Shown here: piece after piece, positions 61,001 to 64,000 of the stretch
How the letters are laid out: each line of letters opens with the position of its first letter
How positions within the stretch are numbered: the stretch's first letter is position 1
Source of the DNA: Amborella trichopoda
Lineage: Eukaryota > Streptophyta > Magnoliopsida > Amborellales > Amborellaceae
Length of the DNA stretch: 64,000 nt
Assembly (NCBI RefSeq): GCF_000471905.2
Contig: NW_006497083.1
Span: 3,427,013-3,491,012 of the forward strand
Direction of reading: 5' to 3'
The notes under the pieces: generated by a model
Seen by the model: only the letters and a program-made list of their open reading frames with translations
The model's database searches: none
Told to the model about the DNA's origin: nothing
Made by a program: the position numbers and the translations under genes

Positions 61001-63141
61001 GGAGGAATCGTTTGGTTATGGAAGGGCATTCCAAAAGTGTTATAACAGGGGCTTCTGGGGCCGTGGAAACTTGAATATGTTTTTTAGCATATTGCCTTTC
61101 TTTGAAGGCATATTCACACCTCTTGTCGGCATACTTAGTGACAGGCCAACTGCAGCACGGACATCCTAGGAGGAGCTAGAGCGGCCAATCATACCAGAAC
61201 CATTTTGGTACCTTTTTGAGCTGGGTTATGGGTTTTGAGATCTTTCGGTTTCTTGAGTCTTCTTGAGCAGGGTTCTAGACACCATCTTTGTATAGCCTTT
61301 CTAACTTGTGTGCTCCTGGAGTGTGGGTTGCCACAATTTTTTGTAACCAGTTAATTATGGTTACACAATGGCATCATTCAAACAACATTGCCGATATTTT
61401 TTTGTGTTTTATTTTTTTTATCGATGAAAGAAAAATAATTATGACATTTTTCAATACTTGAAAGAAGAAACAAAAGCATTGATGAGATCCTGTCTTTCTT
61501 GTTCCCCTGATTTGTAAGTGGGAAGTACCGATGAGATCCTGTCTTGCTTGTTCCCCTGATTTGTAAGTGGGAAGTTAAGGGTTTGGCCCTTGAAATTTGT
61601 CGCGAATAGTAAACCAAAGTGTGCCATCCATTTTTGTCCCTTGGACCTTAACCTAGTGGCAGACACCCCATGCATGTTAACTCGAGGTCAAGGCTTCGAC
61701 GCTTGAGATTTTTTCCCACCAACAAGTTTCCTATTTGTTTTCATTGTAAGTAAAATATATGATAAATATTGTGACATGGATATTTTAATCAAGATTGCAG
61801 TGGCATCCAATGATTTTGGATAATAAGTTGTATTTTGTGTTATATATACAGTTGCTGAAGGAGAGAGGGCTGTTACCCGAGCTGGGTCCAAAAGTTGATT
61901 ACATAGTGCTGCCCTTAGATCCACAGCTCCAAGGTGCAGCTGCCATGGTTGCTTCTACTCTCAGGGAGAAAGGCCGGAGTGTTGACCTTGTCTTGGAAAA
62001 CAAACGTTTAAAATGGTATCATCAACTTCCAGTCACTCCCACTTGTGCACGCGTGCACACACACACAATTATCCATTAACATATTCTCCCTCTCTCTCTC
62101 TCAACAGATTTAGAGGCCTCCATACATTGAAATAGAGATACATTCTTGAACAATTGCACATCAAAATCAGGACATCTCGGTATATGAGATCTTAAATAAG
62201 GCTGAGATGCAATTTGTTCCTCATCAGAACGCACACGGAGGAGTTCCTAATGAGTGAATACATCTTATTTGGTCATGTTCCTTGACAGTGACATTGGTAT
62301 TGTGAATAGTGTTTTGGGTTTGAAAATGTTCTATTTTTTTTACATCTCGTCCAATATCTAGAGCTGTAAAGTGTGTTTCATGGATCCCTCCAGGGATTCT
62401 GTGTTTTTACCCGCACTTTTTACTATGTTGGAGCCCCAGTCCATAACCAATTGGCATTCACTAAATGGGATAAGCTCATTAGGTATGCGAACCTTGTTTG
62501 TAGAGAGAGAGAGAAAGATGGTAGGGAGAGACGGTGCAAAATTCTTGCCACCTTCTTATAATGGGAATGGCGTAAAAGAAATGGGTGCAGATAGCAAACA
62601 CTTGGGTGTTTGAACCAAATTTCCTTTTGGGTTTTCAATATTTTTTTCTACAACTCCTCTCGATTTGACCCGAAAAGGCCTTTTTAAGTTTTAACATAAA
62701 ATGAGCTGGTGGGACACAATGGGAATTGGTCCATATTGAAAGGGCAAGTTATATGCATTTCTTAATTTTTGAACTTAGATGTCACCCGACACTGTATCAT
62801 GATAATATGCGTATGAAGCTATTACCCGTTCCATTATATTTCAAGGTGTGCATCTCCTTACGTGACTAACCATGCAATTGATTTTCTCTCTTTCCCTCCC
62901 TCTCCCTCACCCCACACACATTATGTGTAGTTTTTTTTTTTTTTTTTTTGGGGTTTTGATTTTGATGTTGATGTTTTGTTTTCTTTCTTTTGGGTGTTGC
63001 AGGGTGTTTAAGCATGCTGAGCGGATCAATGCCAGCAAGCTGATACTCGTTGGAGACTCTGAGTGGCAACGAGGAATGGTTCGAGTGAAGAATCTCTGTT
63101 CAAGGGAAGAATCTGACCTCCCACTTCATGAATTGGAATGA
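3885..63141 (+). CDS. HRS1: Histidyl-tRNA synthetase, chloroplast/mitochondrial type, 12 coding exons
   Basis: Class II aminoacyl-tRNA synthetase that joins histidine to tRNA-His, probably in plastids and mitochondria. The spliced CDS is 3885-4020, 9590-9783, 9862-9957, 29625-29713, 29908-30037, 32418-32510, 34172-34246, 35531-35648, 42495-42637, 43644-43772, 61852-62015 and 63003-63141: 1,506 nt, 501 aa, close to the roughly 486 aa I recall for Arabidopsis HRS1. All 11 introns are GT-AG and all phases agree. Visible signatures are [11 protein letters not shown] (residues 85-95), [10 protein letters not shown] (157-166), the motif 2 region [20 protein letters not shown] (185-204), the histidine-specific loop VRGLAYYTG (346-354), ICGGGRYD (369-376) and motif 3 ACGFGFGDA (389-397), followed by the anticodon-binding domain to LHELE-stop. 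Residues 1 to about 45 lack acidic residues and are rich in Ser, Arg and Phe, as in a transit peptide. No break was found in the coding exons. Introns make up 97.5% of the gene. Confidence 0.96.
4278..4582 (+). repeat. 153-bp tandem duplication in intron 1
   Basis: 4278-4430 and 4431-4582 are near-identical head-to-tail copies, both starting gccat and differing at only a few positions. No element borders are seen, so a local duplication is likely. Confidence 0.9.
5129..5150 (+). repeat. (GAT)n microsatellite
   Basis: Six to seven uninterrupted gat/tga triplets. Similar triplet tails end the RTE-type elements in this window, so it may be the remains of one, but no RTE sequence adjoins it. Confidence 0.6.
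5275..5545 (+). mobile_element. Complete SINE with RTE-like 3' tail
   Basis: A 271-bp insertion flanked by a perfect 17-bp target-site duplication (attagacttttaatgat, 5258-5274 and 5546-5562). Its first 110 bp or so are not RTE sequence. The 3' half (about 5425-5530) matches the 3' end of the RTE LINEs elsewhere in the window and ends in a short tgtggtggtg repeat. A second copy with the same head-to-tail junction lies at 11482-11782 on the other strand. I interpret it as a SINE that borrows RTE machinery. No clear tRNA A/B boxes were found in the head. Confidence 0.75.
5860..7165 (+). mobile_element. L1 LINE 3' end with RNase H domain
   Basis: A 5'-truncated L1. Fragments of zf-RVT ([20 protein letters not shown]) start near 5950. 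An open frame at 6216-6983 carries the RNase H domain: [19 protein letters not shown] (first Asp), [10 protein letters not shown] (Glu), DEGHS where active copies have EGDS, and [11 protein letters not shown] (last Asp). The third catalytic Asp is thus His. The 3' end near 7160 is A-rich. No target-site duplication was found, and the 5' limit is uncertain. Confidence 0.8.
7315..7495 (-). mobile_element. 5'-truncated RTE LINE with perfect TSD
   Basis: 181 bp of RTE 3' sequence in antisense, its (TCAT)n-type tail at the left, flanked by a perfect 16-bp duplication (tttcctccttatggat, 7299-7314 and 7496-7511). The intact duplication implies a fairly recent insertion. Confidence 0.85.
7512..9589. 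other. Rest of intron 1, nothing recognised
   Basis: A/T-rich intron sequence without a recognisable element. An 18-bp near-repeat (catccaatacatttcatt type) occurs twice at about 8965-9000. Open frames of 69 and 110 aa near 8947-9293 overlap on opposite strands and look like chance. Confidence 0.5.
9590..9783 (+). CDS. HRS1: HisRS exon 2
   Basis: Opens after a tttcag acceptor and ends GAG before gtattt (phase 0). It encodes residues 46-110, including [20 protein letters not shown], the conserved N-terminal signature of histidyl-tRNA synthetases. Confidence 0.95.
9862..9957 (+). CDS. HRS1: HisRS exon 3
   Basis: A 32-codon exon (residues 111-142) between the 78-bp intron 2 and the giant intron 3. 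It encodes [20 protein letters not shown] and AGEEISEQ, the class II motif 1 neighbourhood. Confidence 0.95.
9958..10951. other. Start of intron 3, nothing recognised
   Basis: A/T-rich intron DNA with no coding similarity, terminal repeats or RNA gene that I can identify. Confidence 0.5.
10952..11015 (+). repeat. 38-bp tandem repeat running into an assembly gap
   Basis: atggagctctgttttagttc recurs after 38 bp (10952 and 10990), and the second copy is cut by the N run. The gap probably contains more copies. Confidence 0.8.
11016..11481. other. Assembly gap (466 N)
   Basis: Unresolved bases. Open frames crossing it are artefacts. Confidence 1.
11482..11782 (-). mobile_element. Second copy of the RTE-tailed SINE
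   Basis: Antisense copy of the element at 5275-5545. The head (tggtctaagaagggtgagga, read on minus) starts near 11782, and the RTE-like tail runs into the gap at 11481. The tail keeps a longer RTE coding piece ([20 protein letters not shown]) than the first copy. The 3' border lies in the gap, so its TSD cannot be checked. Confidence 0.7.
11791..11822 (+). repeat. (ATT)n microsatellite
   Basis: About ten att triplets immediately beyond the 5' end of the antisense SINE. Confidence 0.85.
11893..14911 (-). mobile_element. hAT DNA transposon, autonomous type, degraded
   Basis: A 3.0-kb element whose ends are inverted: CAGTGTTTTAAAATGCGG at the left and TAGTGCTTTAAGATGGGG read inward from the right, followed by GCGG/GCATATGCGG-rich subterminal DNA. 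Flanking octamers (attgatcc, tttgaacg) agree at 5 of 8, so the insertion is old. The minus strand encodes a transposase in pieces: a BED-type zinc finger ([20 protein letters not shown]) at 14063-14395, a DUF659-like segment ([19 protein letters not shown]) at 13836-14129, a central part at 13301-13522, the C-terminal dimerisation region at 13044-13271 and an acidic tail at 12362-12868. Stops and frame changes make it inactive. Confidence 0.85.
16328..17758. mobile_element. Non-autonomous hAT-like element in the copia fossil
   Basis: 1,431 bp with terminal inverted repeats CAATGATTTAAAATCGG and CAATGGTTTAAAAAGCGG (right end read inward) and a perfect 8-bp duplication (ctttaaac, 16320-16327 and 17759-17766). 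No transposase is visible. Subterminal regions are rich in CGGTTC/CGATCC motifs. It contains a CACGTG-rich block (about 16485-16760) and a very A/T-rich centre (17060-17300). Confidence 0.85.
16485..16760. repeat. CACGTG (G-box core) cluster inside the hAT-like element
   Basis: Seven CACGTG hexamers plus many ACGTG/CACG variants in about 270 bp, arranged as two diverged copies of one segment, each following a ctcaaaa(c)accttcaca motif. CACGTG is the palindromic core bound by plant bZIP and bHLH factors; binding here is inference. Confidence 0.7.
18319..18357 (-). mobile_element. 39-bp RTE/SINE tail insertion with perfect TSD
   Basis: A 39-bp insert starting catcatcgtcag and ending in cttggggtcagct, the antisense of an RTE-type 3' terminus. 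A perfect 16-bp duplication flanks it (atgaaagataagagat, 18303-18318 and 18358-18373). It sits inside the copia fossil. Confidence 0.85.
20438..22292 (+). repeat. Decayed minisatellite of about 70-110-bp units
   Basis: After a G/C-rich lead of about 150 bp, seven or so units repeat from about 20590 to 22285. Each has a C/T-rich stretch (ctctctctatct), cccatatgct(t/c)tct, an A-rich stretch (ataagaagaaaaa), then cctccaagtgttcgatg(c)gaggcc. Unit lengths vary from about 60 to 110 bp. An L1 insertion splits one unit. The array may be an internal part of the hAT insertion to its right. Confidence 0.65.
20904..21962 (-). mobile_element. L1 LINE 3' end, antisense, inside the minisatellite
   Basis: The poly(T) at about 20907-20920 is the antisense A-tail. 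The minus strand encodes the end of zf-RVT ([20 protein letters not shown]) near 21720-21800 and a poorly kept RNase H region. Flanking ctttctttctc (20893-20903 and 21963-21973) may be the duplication, although the array itself is C/T-rich. A 21-bp unit is tandemly doubled at about 21578-21619. Confidence 0.75.
22293..26780 (+). mobile_element. Second hAT transposon, degraded, interrupted by an L1
   Basis: Right end CAGTGTTTCAGAATATGCC (read inward); left end probably TAGTGATTAAAAAACGGCC at 22293. On + the transposase survives in pieces: a DUF659-type N part (22937-23182), [20 protein letters not shown] and [18 protein letters not shown] (23270-23420), and the C-terminal part ([15 protein letters not shown]) near 26000. 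The near-match aattcacc/aatccacc at 20430-20437 and 26781-26788 suggests an alternative: one insertion from 20438 to 26780 including the minisatellite. Inactive. Confidence 0.75.
24474..25496 (+). mobile_element. L1 LINE 3' end inserted in the second hAT
   Basis: Carries the end of zf-RVT near 24590-24720 and an RNase H domain at about 24900-25290: [45 protein letters not shown] and [11 protein letters not shown], with all four acidic positions still readable, although a stop interrupts the frame. It ends in an A-rich tail near 25480. tatttactatttaaa and tatttgctatttaaa (24459-24473, 25497-25511) match at 14 of 15 and may be the target duplication. Confidence 0.75.
28707..29624. other. End of intron 3, nothing recognised
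   Basis: Ordinary A/T-rich intron DNA apart from about 60 bp next to 28706 that resemble the inner border of the other copia LTR (see findings). Confidence 0.5.
29625..29713 (+). CDS. HRS1: HisRS exon 4
   Basis: Starts after ttgcag and ends in phase 2 before gtattc. Encodes [20 protein letters not shown] and [10 protein letters not shown] (residues 143-172). The donor was fixed by the phase and by the conserved spacing to KALPLPVKW in exon 5. Confidence 0.94.
29908..30037 (+). CDS. HRS1: HisRS exon 5 (motif 2)
   Basis: Encodes residues 172-215 including [20 protein letters not shown], the ATP- and histidine-binding motif 2 strand-loop-strand. Acceptor tctag, donor gtatgc. Confidence 0.96.
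30417..32140 (-). mobile_element. RTE-clade LINE, antisense, in intron 5
   Basis: The 3' tail (tcatcatcatttt on +) is at the left. The minus strand encodes an endonuclease-RT linker region (31781-32032), the N-terminal part of RT ([13 protein letters not shown]-like and [20 protein letters not shown], 31137-31553) and the C-terminal RTE segment ([20 protein letters not shown], 30534-30887). The RT centre, including the active site, is missing, so the copy is internally deleted. Its 5' border near 32140 is approximate. Confidence 0.85.
32418..32510 (+). CDS. HRS1: HisRS exon 6
   Basis: 31 codons (residues 216-246), [20 protein letters not shown] and [11 protein letters not shown], between ctgcag and a less typical gtcaac donor. 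Phase 0 at both ends. Confidence 0.94.
33158..33310 (+). repeat. 62-63-bp tandem repeat in intron 6
   Basis: About 2.4 near-perfect copies beginning tgcacatttt at 33161, 33223 and 33286. The following 33311-33660 is G-rich on + and gives a His/Pro-rich minus frame ([19 protein letters not shown]) that I cannot assign. The rest of intron 6 shows nothing. Confidence 0.85.
34172..34246 (+). CDS. HRS1: HisRS exon 7
   Basis: 25 codons (residues 247-271), [20 protein letters not shown] then IIIDK, between actcag and gttagt, phase 0. Confidence 0.94.
34366..35055. mobile_element. Non-autonomous hAT-like element in intron 7
   Basis: About 690 bp whose G/C-rich ends (CCTGCCTAGG/CCTAGGCACC type blocks at 34390-34510 and 34980-35045) are roughly inverted. 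Flanking gctggata and cttggata agree at 6 of 8. The centre is A/T-rich with TG/TA dinucleotide runs (34845-34960). Borders are approximate. Confidence 0.55.
35531..35648 (+). CDS. HRS1: HisRS exon 8
   Basis: Residues 272-310 plus the first base of codon 311. Encodes the insertion-domain segment [18 protein letters not shown] and onward to SVPELE. Acceptor ttacag, donor gtttgt. Confidence 0.93.
35706..35902 (+). repeat. About 105-bp tandem duplication in intron 8
   Basis: Both copies run from gccatcattacagtcatc to gtcttaggt(t/c)tggtgc (35706-35810 and 35811-35902) with a few small differences. Confidence 0.85.
36104..37036 (+). mobile_element. Possible short LTR end with primer-site-like sequence
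   Basis: A TGTTGG start near 36104 and a TTCTAACA end near 37024 are followed directly by tggtattagagcc, close to the initiator-Met-tRNA primer site used by copia-type elements. If real, it is a fossil LTR fragment split by the hAT-like insertion below. No internal coding region was recognised to its right. Confidence 0.35.
36302..37013. mobile_element. 712-bp non-autonomous hAT-like element with perfect 8-bp TSD
   Basis: Ends CATAGTTGTTGGG and CATAGTTACCGGG (right end read inward). Duplicated octamer gttctaac at 36294-36301 and 37014-37021. Interior is rich in GGATCGAG/GATCC motifs near both ends. It encodes no transposase. Confidence 0.8.
37037..38931. other. Intron 8 stretch, nothing certain
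   Basis: No coding similarity seen. 38790-38885 is a TG/CA- and TA-rich simple-sequence block (cacacacacgtataatatac and similar). A G/C-rich ggccgcttgacctat motif recurs two to three times at 38716-38790. Confidence 0.5.
39081..40113 (+). mobile_element. 5'-truncated RTE LINE in intron 8
   Basis: 1,033 bp of RTE on +: RT sequence ([36 protein letters not shown]) near 39110-39220, through the C-terminal segment (RLRWVGHVW-like) near 39855, ending in a (GATGAT)n tail. Flanking gctgtattaattgt and gctctatcaattgt (39067-39080, 40114-40127) match at 12 of 14. Many stops; old. Confidence 0.85.
40160..40790 (+). repeat. Diverged duplication of about 250 bp
   Basis: 40160-40405 and 40530-40790 align end to end (acacaag(c/t)aataactagg, gctagggttcc, ttaaatgtcca(c/t)acaa, aaaacctaactta). 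The 370-bp spacing and moderate divergence indicate an older event than the perfect tandems. Confidence 0.7.
41030..41724. mobile_element. Possible hAT-like MITE
   Basis: Left end CAGTGTTGCATGGACTTCGACAC and right end TAGTGCGACACAAGC (read inward) resemble hAT termini, and cgacat/gtcgac motifs cluster near both. The flanking octamers do not match. A poly(T) run (41393-41408) and a tRNA B-box-like gttcaaatccc (41488-41500) lie inside. Confidence 0.35.
42495..42637 (+). CDS. HRS1: HisRS exon 9 (histidine-specific loop)
   Basis: Residues 311-358, ending [15 protein letters not shown]. The VRGLAYYTG stretch is the HisA-type motif that recognises the histidine substrate. Acceptor atgtag, donor gtattg. 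Confidence 0.95.
43644..43772 (+). CDS. HRS1: HisRS exon 10 (motif 3)
   Basis: Residues 359-401, [20 protein letters not shown] through [13 protein letters not shown]. It carries the GRYD element and class II motif 3. The usual motif 3 ending with Glu-Arg is Asp-Ala here, as I recall for plant organellar HisRS. Acceptor ttgtag, donor gtaaga. Confidence 0.95.
43773..44519. other. Start of intron 10, one unassigned ORF
   Basis: Mostly A/T-rich. A minus-strand frame of 89 codons (43796-44065, [20 protein letters not shown]) is unusually complex for intron DNA. I do not recognise it, and it may be a captured gene scrap or chance. Confidence 0.3.
45093..45713. mobile_element. Non-autonomous hAT-like element in LINE A
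   Basis: 621 bp between aaatgcta and caatgcta (45085-45092, 45714-45721; 7 of 8). G/C-rich CCTAGGCGCC-type blocks near both ends are inverted relative to each other. LINE A coding reads through when it is left out ([12 protein letters not shown]). Exact termini are uncertain. Confidence 0.6.
46360..49531 (+). mobile_element. LINE B: L1 nested in LINE A, with TSD and 3' hairpin
   Basis: A 3.2-kb, 5'-truncated L1 flanked by aaggtgct(a/g)tcgtgaag (46343-46359, 49532-49548; 16 of 17). RT N-terminal part is open for 269 codons (46397-47206; [20 protein letters not shown]), the active site FYADDVLIF is near 47355, zf-RVT ([19 protein letters not shown]) near 48540, and an RNase H region with [12 protein letters not shown] near 49320. 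A potential hairpin (GGGGG 49498-49502, CCCCC 49509-49513), actgacttacct and eight A residues end it. Several stops and frame changes interrupt the frame. Confidence 0.9.
51070..51405 (-). mobile_element. Inverted L1 fragment (zf-RVT end to RNase H start)
   Basis: Minus strand reads [20 protein letters not shown] and then [19 protein letters not shown], that is, the ERN-x-RIF end of zf-RVT and the first catalytic strand of RNase H. It directly abuts LINE A in the opposite orientation. Confidence 0.75.
51651..51925 (+). repeat. 137-bp tandem duplication with TATA-like box and CT-rich leader
   Basis: 51651-51787 and 51788-51925 both contain cttcacttatataccccaaa followed by a ctctctttctct stretch and gataac(c/t)(t/g)(t/c)tcacctc(t/c)gtgaaat. 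The second is followed at 51927 by an ATG opening a 36-codon frame ([20 protein letters not shown]). It looks like a captured plant promoter plus leader. The source gene is not recognised. Confidence 0.7.
52033..52581. mobile_element. Probable small hAT-like element inside the Pack-MULE
   Basis: Right end CAGTGTTCGCAAAATCAAAC (read inward) interrupts the captured coding sequence. The left part (aaaaaccgggcgatctaacc) and the right part share AACCGG/GGTTAACCGG motifs in inverted order. Left border and TSD could not be fixed. Confidence 0.45.
52582..52923 (-). pseudogene. Captured 5' coding end of a LUL/LOG2-type RING E3 ubiquitin ligase
   Basis: Minus strand, starting at ATG 52923: [16 protein letters not shown], then a Gln-rich run, then [20 protein letters not shown], an Asn-Pro repeat, and [14 protein letters not shown], where the hAT-like end cuts in. 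Plant LUL1-4/LOG2 proteins begin in the same way (MGN, Arg/His-rich, NRYVFAAATPYPPQ-type, Pro/Asn-rich; from memory). About 114 codons survive; the MAPR-like and RING domains are absent. Upstream (52924-53230) is a GA-rich leader/promoter-like stretch that probably came along. Confidence 0.8.
52649..52723 (+). repeat. TTAGGG repeats encoding Asn-Pro on the other strand
   Basis: (TTAGGG)2 at 52649-52660 and (TTAGGG)6 at 52688-52723. In the minus-strand frame they read AAC CCT, that is Asn-Pro, within the captured ligase fragment. Plant telomeres are normally TTTAGGG, so this is coding repeat rather than a telomere relic. Confidence 0.85.
54180..55480 (+). other. Pyrimidine-rich Pro/Ser ORF1 tract of LINE C
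   Basis: About 1.3 kb in which C and T dominate the + strand. It leaves frames open by composition, the longest 364 codons (54379-55473), very rich in Ser, Pro and Leu. I read it as the low-complexity C-terminal part of L1 ORF1, not a host gene. Confidence 0.6.
56630..57159. other. Assembly gap (530 N) in LINE C
   Basis: Unresolved bases inside the endonuclease-to-RT part of LINE C. Frames crossing it are artefacts. Confidence 1.
60566..60912 (-). mobile_element. Inverted L1 fragment (zf-RVT core)
   Basis: Minus strand: [65 protein letters not shown], which is the zf-RVT domain up to just before ERN-x-RIF. That is exactly the part missing between 51066 and the fragment at 51070-51405. Confidence 0.8.
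60913..61370 (+). mobile_element. L1 RNase H end, + strand
   Basis: [32 protein letters not shown] and [18 protein letters not shown] match the middle of an L1 RNase H domain (His where active copies have Asp in the EGDS motif). It continues to a 3' part ending near 61370 without a clear A-tail. It completes the L1 domain that starts, inverted, at 51070-51405. Confidence 0.75.
61481..61576 (+). repeat. 49-bp tandem duplication near the end of intron 10
   Basis: gatgagatcctgtctt(t/g)ctt and onward to aagtgggaagt is present at 61481 and 61530, nearly identical. Confidence 0.85.
61852..62015 (+). CDS. HRS1: HisRS exon 11 (anticodon-binding domain)
   Basis: Residues 402-455 and two bases of Trp456, [20 protein letters not shown] through ENKRLK. 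This is the first half of the C-terminal anticodon-binding domain. The donor gtatca splits the Trp codon. Confidence 0.94.
62016..63002. other. Intron 11, nothing recognised
   Basis: Contains a CA/CT simple-sequence stretch (62048-62102) and a poly(T) run (62932-62949). No element or RNA gene seen. Confidence 0.5.
63003..63141 (+). CDS. HRS1: HisRS exon 12 (C-terminus)
   Basis: Completes Trp456 and encodes [20 protein letters not shown] through LHELE, then TGA at 63139-63141. Acceptor tgttgcag. Confidence 0.95.
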
Positions 63142-63155
63142 TGAGGAATACCTAA

Positions 63156-63161
63156 AATAAA
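63156..63161 (+). terminator. AATAAA polyadenylation-type signal after HisRS
   Basis: An AATAAA hexamer lies 15 nt after the HisRS stop codon, unusually close. It is the only perfect copy in the 178-bp gap before the PPR start codon. Confidence 0.4.
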
Positions 63162-63250
63162 CCCCTTTTAAATCTCATTCTTTATTTGGTTTCTTCTATA
63201 CTTCTTATTGTTGACTTAAAATTGCTAGAGGTGTGAAACTTGAGAGTGGG

Positions 63251-63338
63251 TTATCAATGAAAATCACGTATTTCAAATTGTTGATCAATGAAAATCACAC
63301 ATTTCAAATTGTTGATCAATGAAATCATATATTCAATG
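63251..63338 (+). repeat. 31-bp tandem repeat spanning the PPR start
   Basis: About 2.8 copies of a 31-bp unit (ttgatcaatgaaaatcac and onward to caaattg) begin at 63251, 63281 and 63312. The PPR start codon lies in the third copy; the ATGs of the other two copies are in other frames. Confidence 0.85.
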
Positions 63339-64000
63339 CAAGCTTTACTGCACTTCTATTATCTCAGCCAATTCCAGGTTAACCCAATTTGCTAAAAATG
63401 GCGATATCAAGATGGCTCGCAAGGTGTTTGATGAAATGCGTGATAGAAACATTGCATCATGGAATTCTATGATAAGTGGGTATTTCCAAAATGGTCAACC
63501 ACAAGAAGCAAGAAATGTGTTTGAGAGAATGCCAGAGAAGAATATAATCACCTGGAATGGGATGATTACTGGTTACATGGCCCATGGCATGATAGAAGAT
63601 GCCCAAAAAGCCTTTGAGAGCATGCACGAAAGGAATGTTGTGTCATGGACTTCCATGGTTAGGGGGTATTTGCATCACGGCATGGTGAAAGATGCAGAGG
63701 CTTTGTTTTGGGTGATGCCTGAGAAGAACGTCATCTCGTGGACAGTAATGATGGGGGGCCTCATCCAGGACCATCGGATTGATGAGGCTCGTGCTTTATT
63801 TGACAAGATGCCTGAGAAGGATGTGGTCATGTGGACTAATCTAGTCATGGGTTATTCTCAAGAGGGAAGAATCGCAGAAGCGCGTGATTTATTTGATGAG
63901 ATGCCCTATAGAAATGTCATTTCTTGGACCACCATGATTTCAGGGTATGCCCAAAATGGAATGGTGGATATAGCTAGGAAGTTATTTGAGGTCATGCCAT
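63319..64000 (+). CDS. PLS-class pentatricopeptide repeat protein, partial (runs off window)
   Basis: Open to the window edge (227 codons seen). Start ATG 63319 follows an in-frame TGA at 63313; the next Met (63412) already lies in the first repeat. Seven consecutive 31-residue S-type PPR motifs are visible at about residues 14-44, 45-75, 76-106, 107-137, 138-168, 169-199 and 200-227 (for example VVSWTSMVRGYLHHG). The order and wording closely resemble Arabidopsis At1g56690, a predicted mitochondrial DYW-type PPR protein. This is from memory, and the E/DYW end would lie outside the window. PPR proteins bind organellar RNA base by base and guide editing or processing. The first 13 residues (MKSYIQCKLYCTS) lack acidic residues, consistent with organelle targeting. 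Confidence 0.92.
   Translation, partial: MKSYIQCKLYCTSIISANSRLTQFAKNGDIKMARKVFDEMRDRNIASWNSMISGYFQNGQPQEARNVFERMPEKNIITWNGMITGYMAHGMIEDAQKAFESMHERNVVSWTSMVRGYLHHGMVKDAEALFWVMPEKNVISWTVMMGGLIQDHRIDEARALFDKMPEKDVVMWTNLVMGYSQEGRIAEARDLFDEMPYRNVISWTTMISGYAQNGMVDIARKLFEVMP

Noticed and set aside
60566-61370. Twin-priming inversion of a separate L1
   Set aside because: The orientation fits twin priming, but the pieces at 51066 and 51070-51405 supply exactly the missing parts, so one larger inversion explains all four. Twin priming remains the fallback.
1-64000. CRISPR arrays, rRNA or tRNA genes
   Set aside because: No regularly spaced short repeats with unique spacers and no rRNA or cloverleaf tRNA sequence were seen.

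Overview
The window is nuclear DNA from a flowering plant. The evidence is U2-type GT-AG introns, a plant organellar histidyl-tRNA synthetase, a plant PLS-class PPR gene, and plant-type L1, RTE, hAT, Mutator and Ty1/copia elements. Introns of 18-20 kb packed with nested transposons fit a large-genome woody lineage such as a magnoliid or early-diverging eudicot, but the species cannot be fixed from sequence alone.

Two host genes are present. The first fills almost the whole window: an organellar histidyl-tRNA synthetase (Arabidopsis HRS1 type) on the + strand, 3885-63141. Its 12 coding exons total 1,506 nt (501 aa) and its 11 introns total about 57.8 kb. I reconstructed every exon from conserved protein sequence, splice signals and phase. 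The second starts only 178 bp after its stop: a PPR protein (63319 to beyond 64000), also on +, with seven 31-residue repeats visible before the window ends.

Layout: 1-3440 holds an exon-like duplication, a GA-rich tract and a dead L1 LINE. 3441-3884 is the 5' flank and leader of the synthetase. Intron 1 (4021-9589) carries a 153-bp tandem duplication, a complete SINE with an RTE-type tail, an L1 3' end and a truncated RTE. Intron 3 (9958-29624) is a stack: a SINE copy, an autonomous-type hAT (11893-14911) and a fossil Ty1/copia element (about 14971-28706). The copia element is itself interrupted by a hAT carrying a CACGTG array, a 39-bp RTE scrap, a minisatellite with an L1 in it, and a second hAT with an L1 in it. 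Introns 5, 7 and 8 carry RTE and hAT-like elements.

Intron 10 (43773-61851) is the most complicated. An L1 (LINE A) was hit by a small hAT-like element, a second L1 (LINE B) and a third, nearly full-length L1 (LINE C). LINE C carries a Pack-MULE holding the 5' end of a LUL/LOG2-type E3 ubiquitin ligase gene. The pieces of LINE A become collinear only if about 9.85 kb (roughly 51065-60912) is flipped, so I infer an inversion inside this intron.

The two genes work separately: one charges organellar tRNA-His, the other is a predicted organellar RNA-binding factor. Two assembly gaps (11016-11481 and 56630-57159) limit what can be said there.
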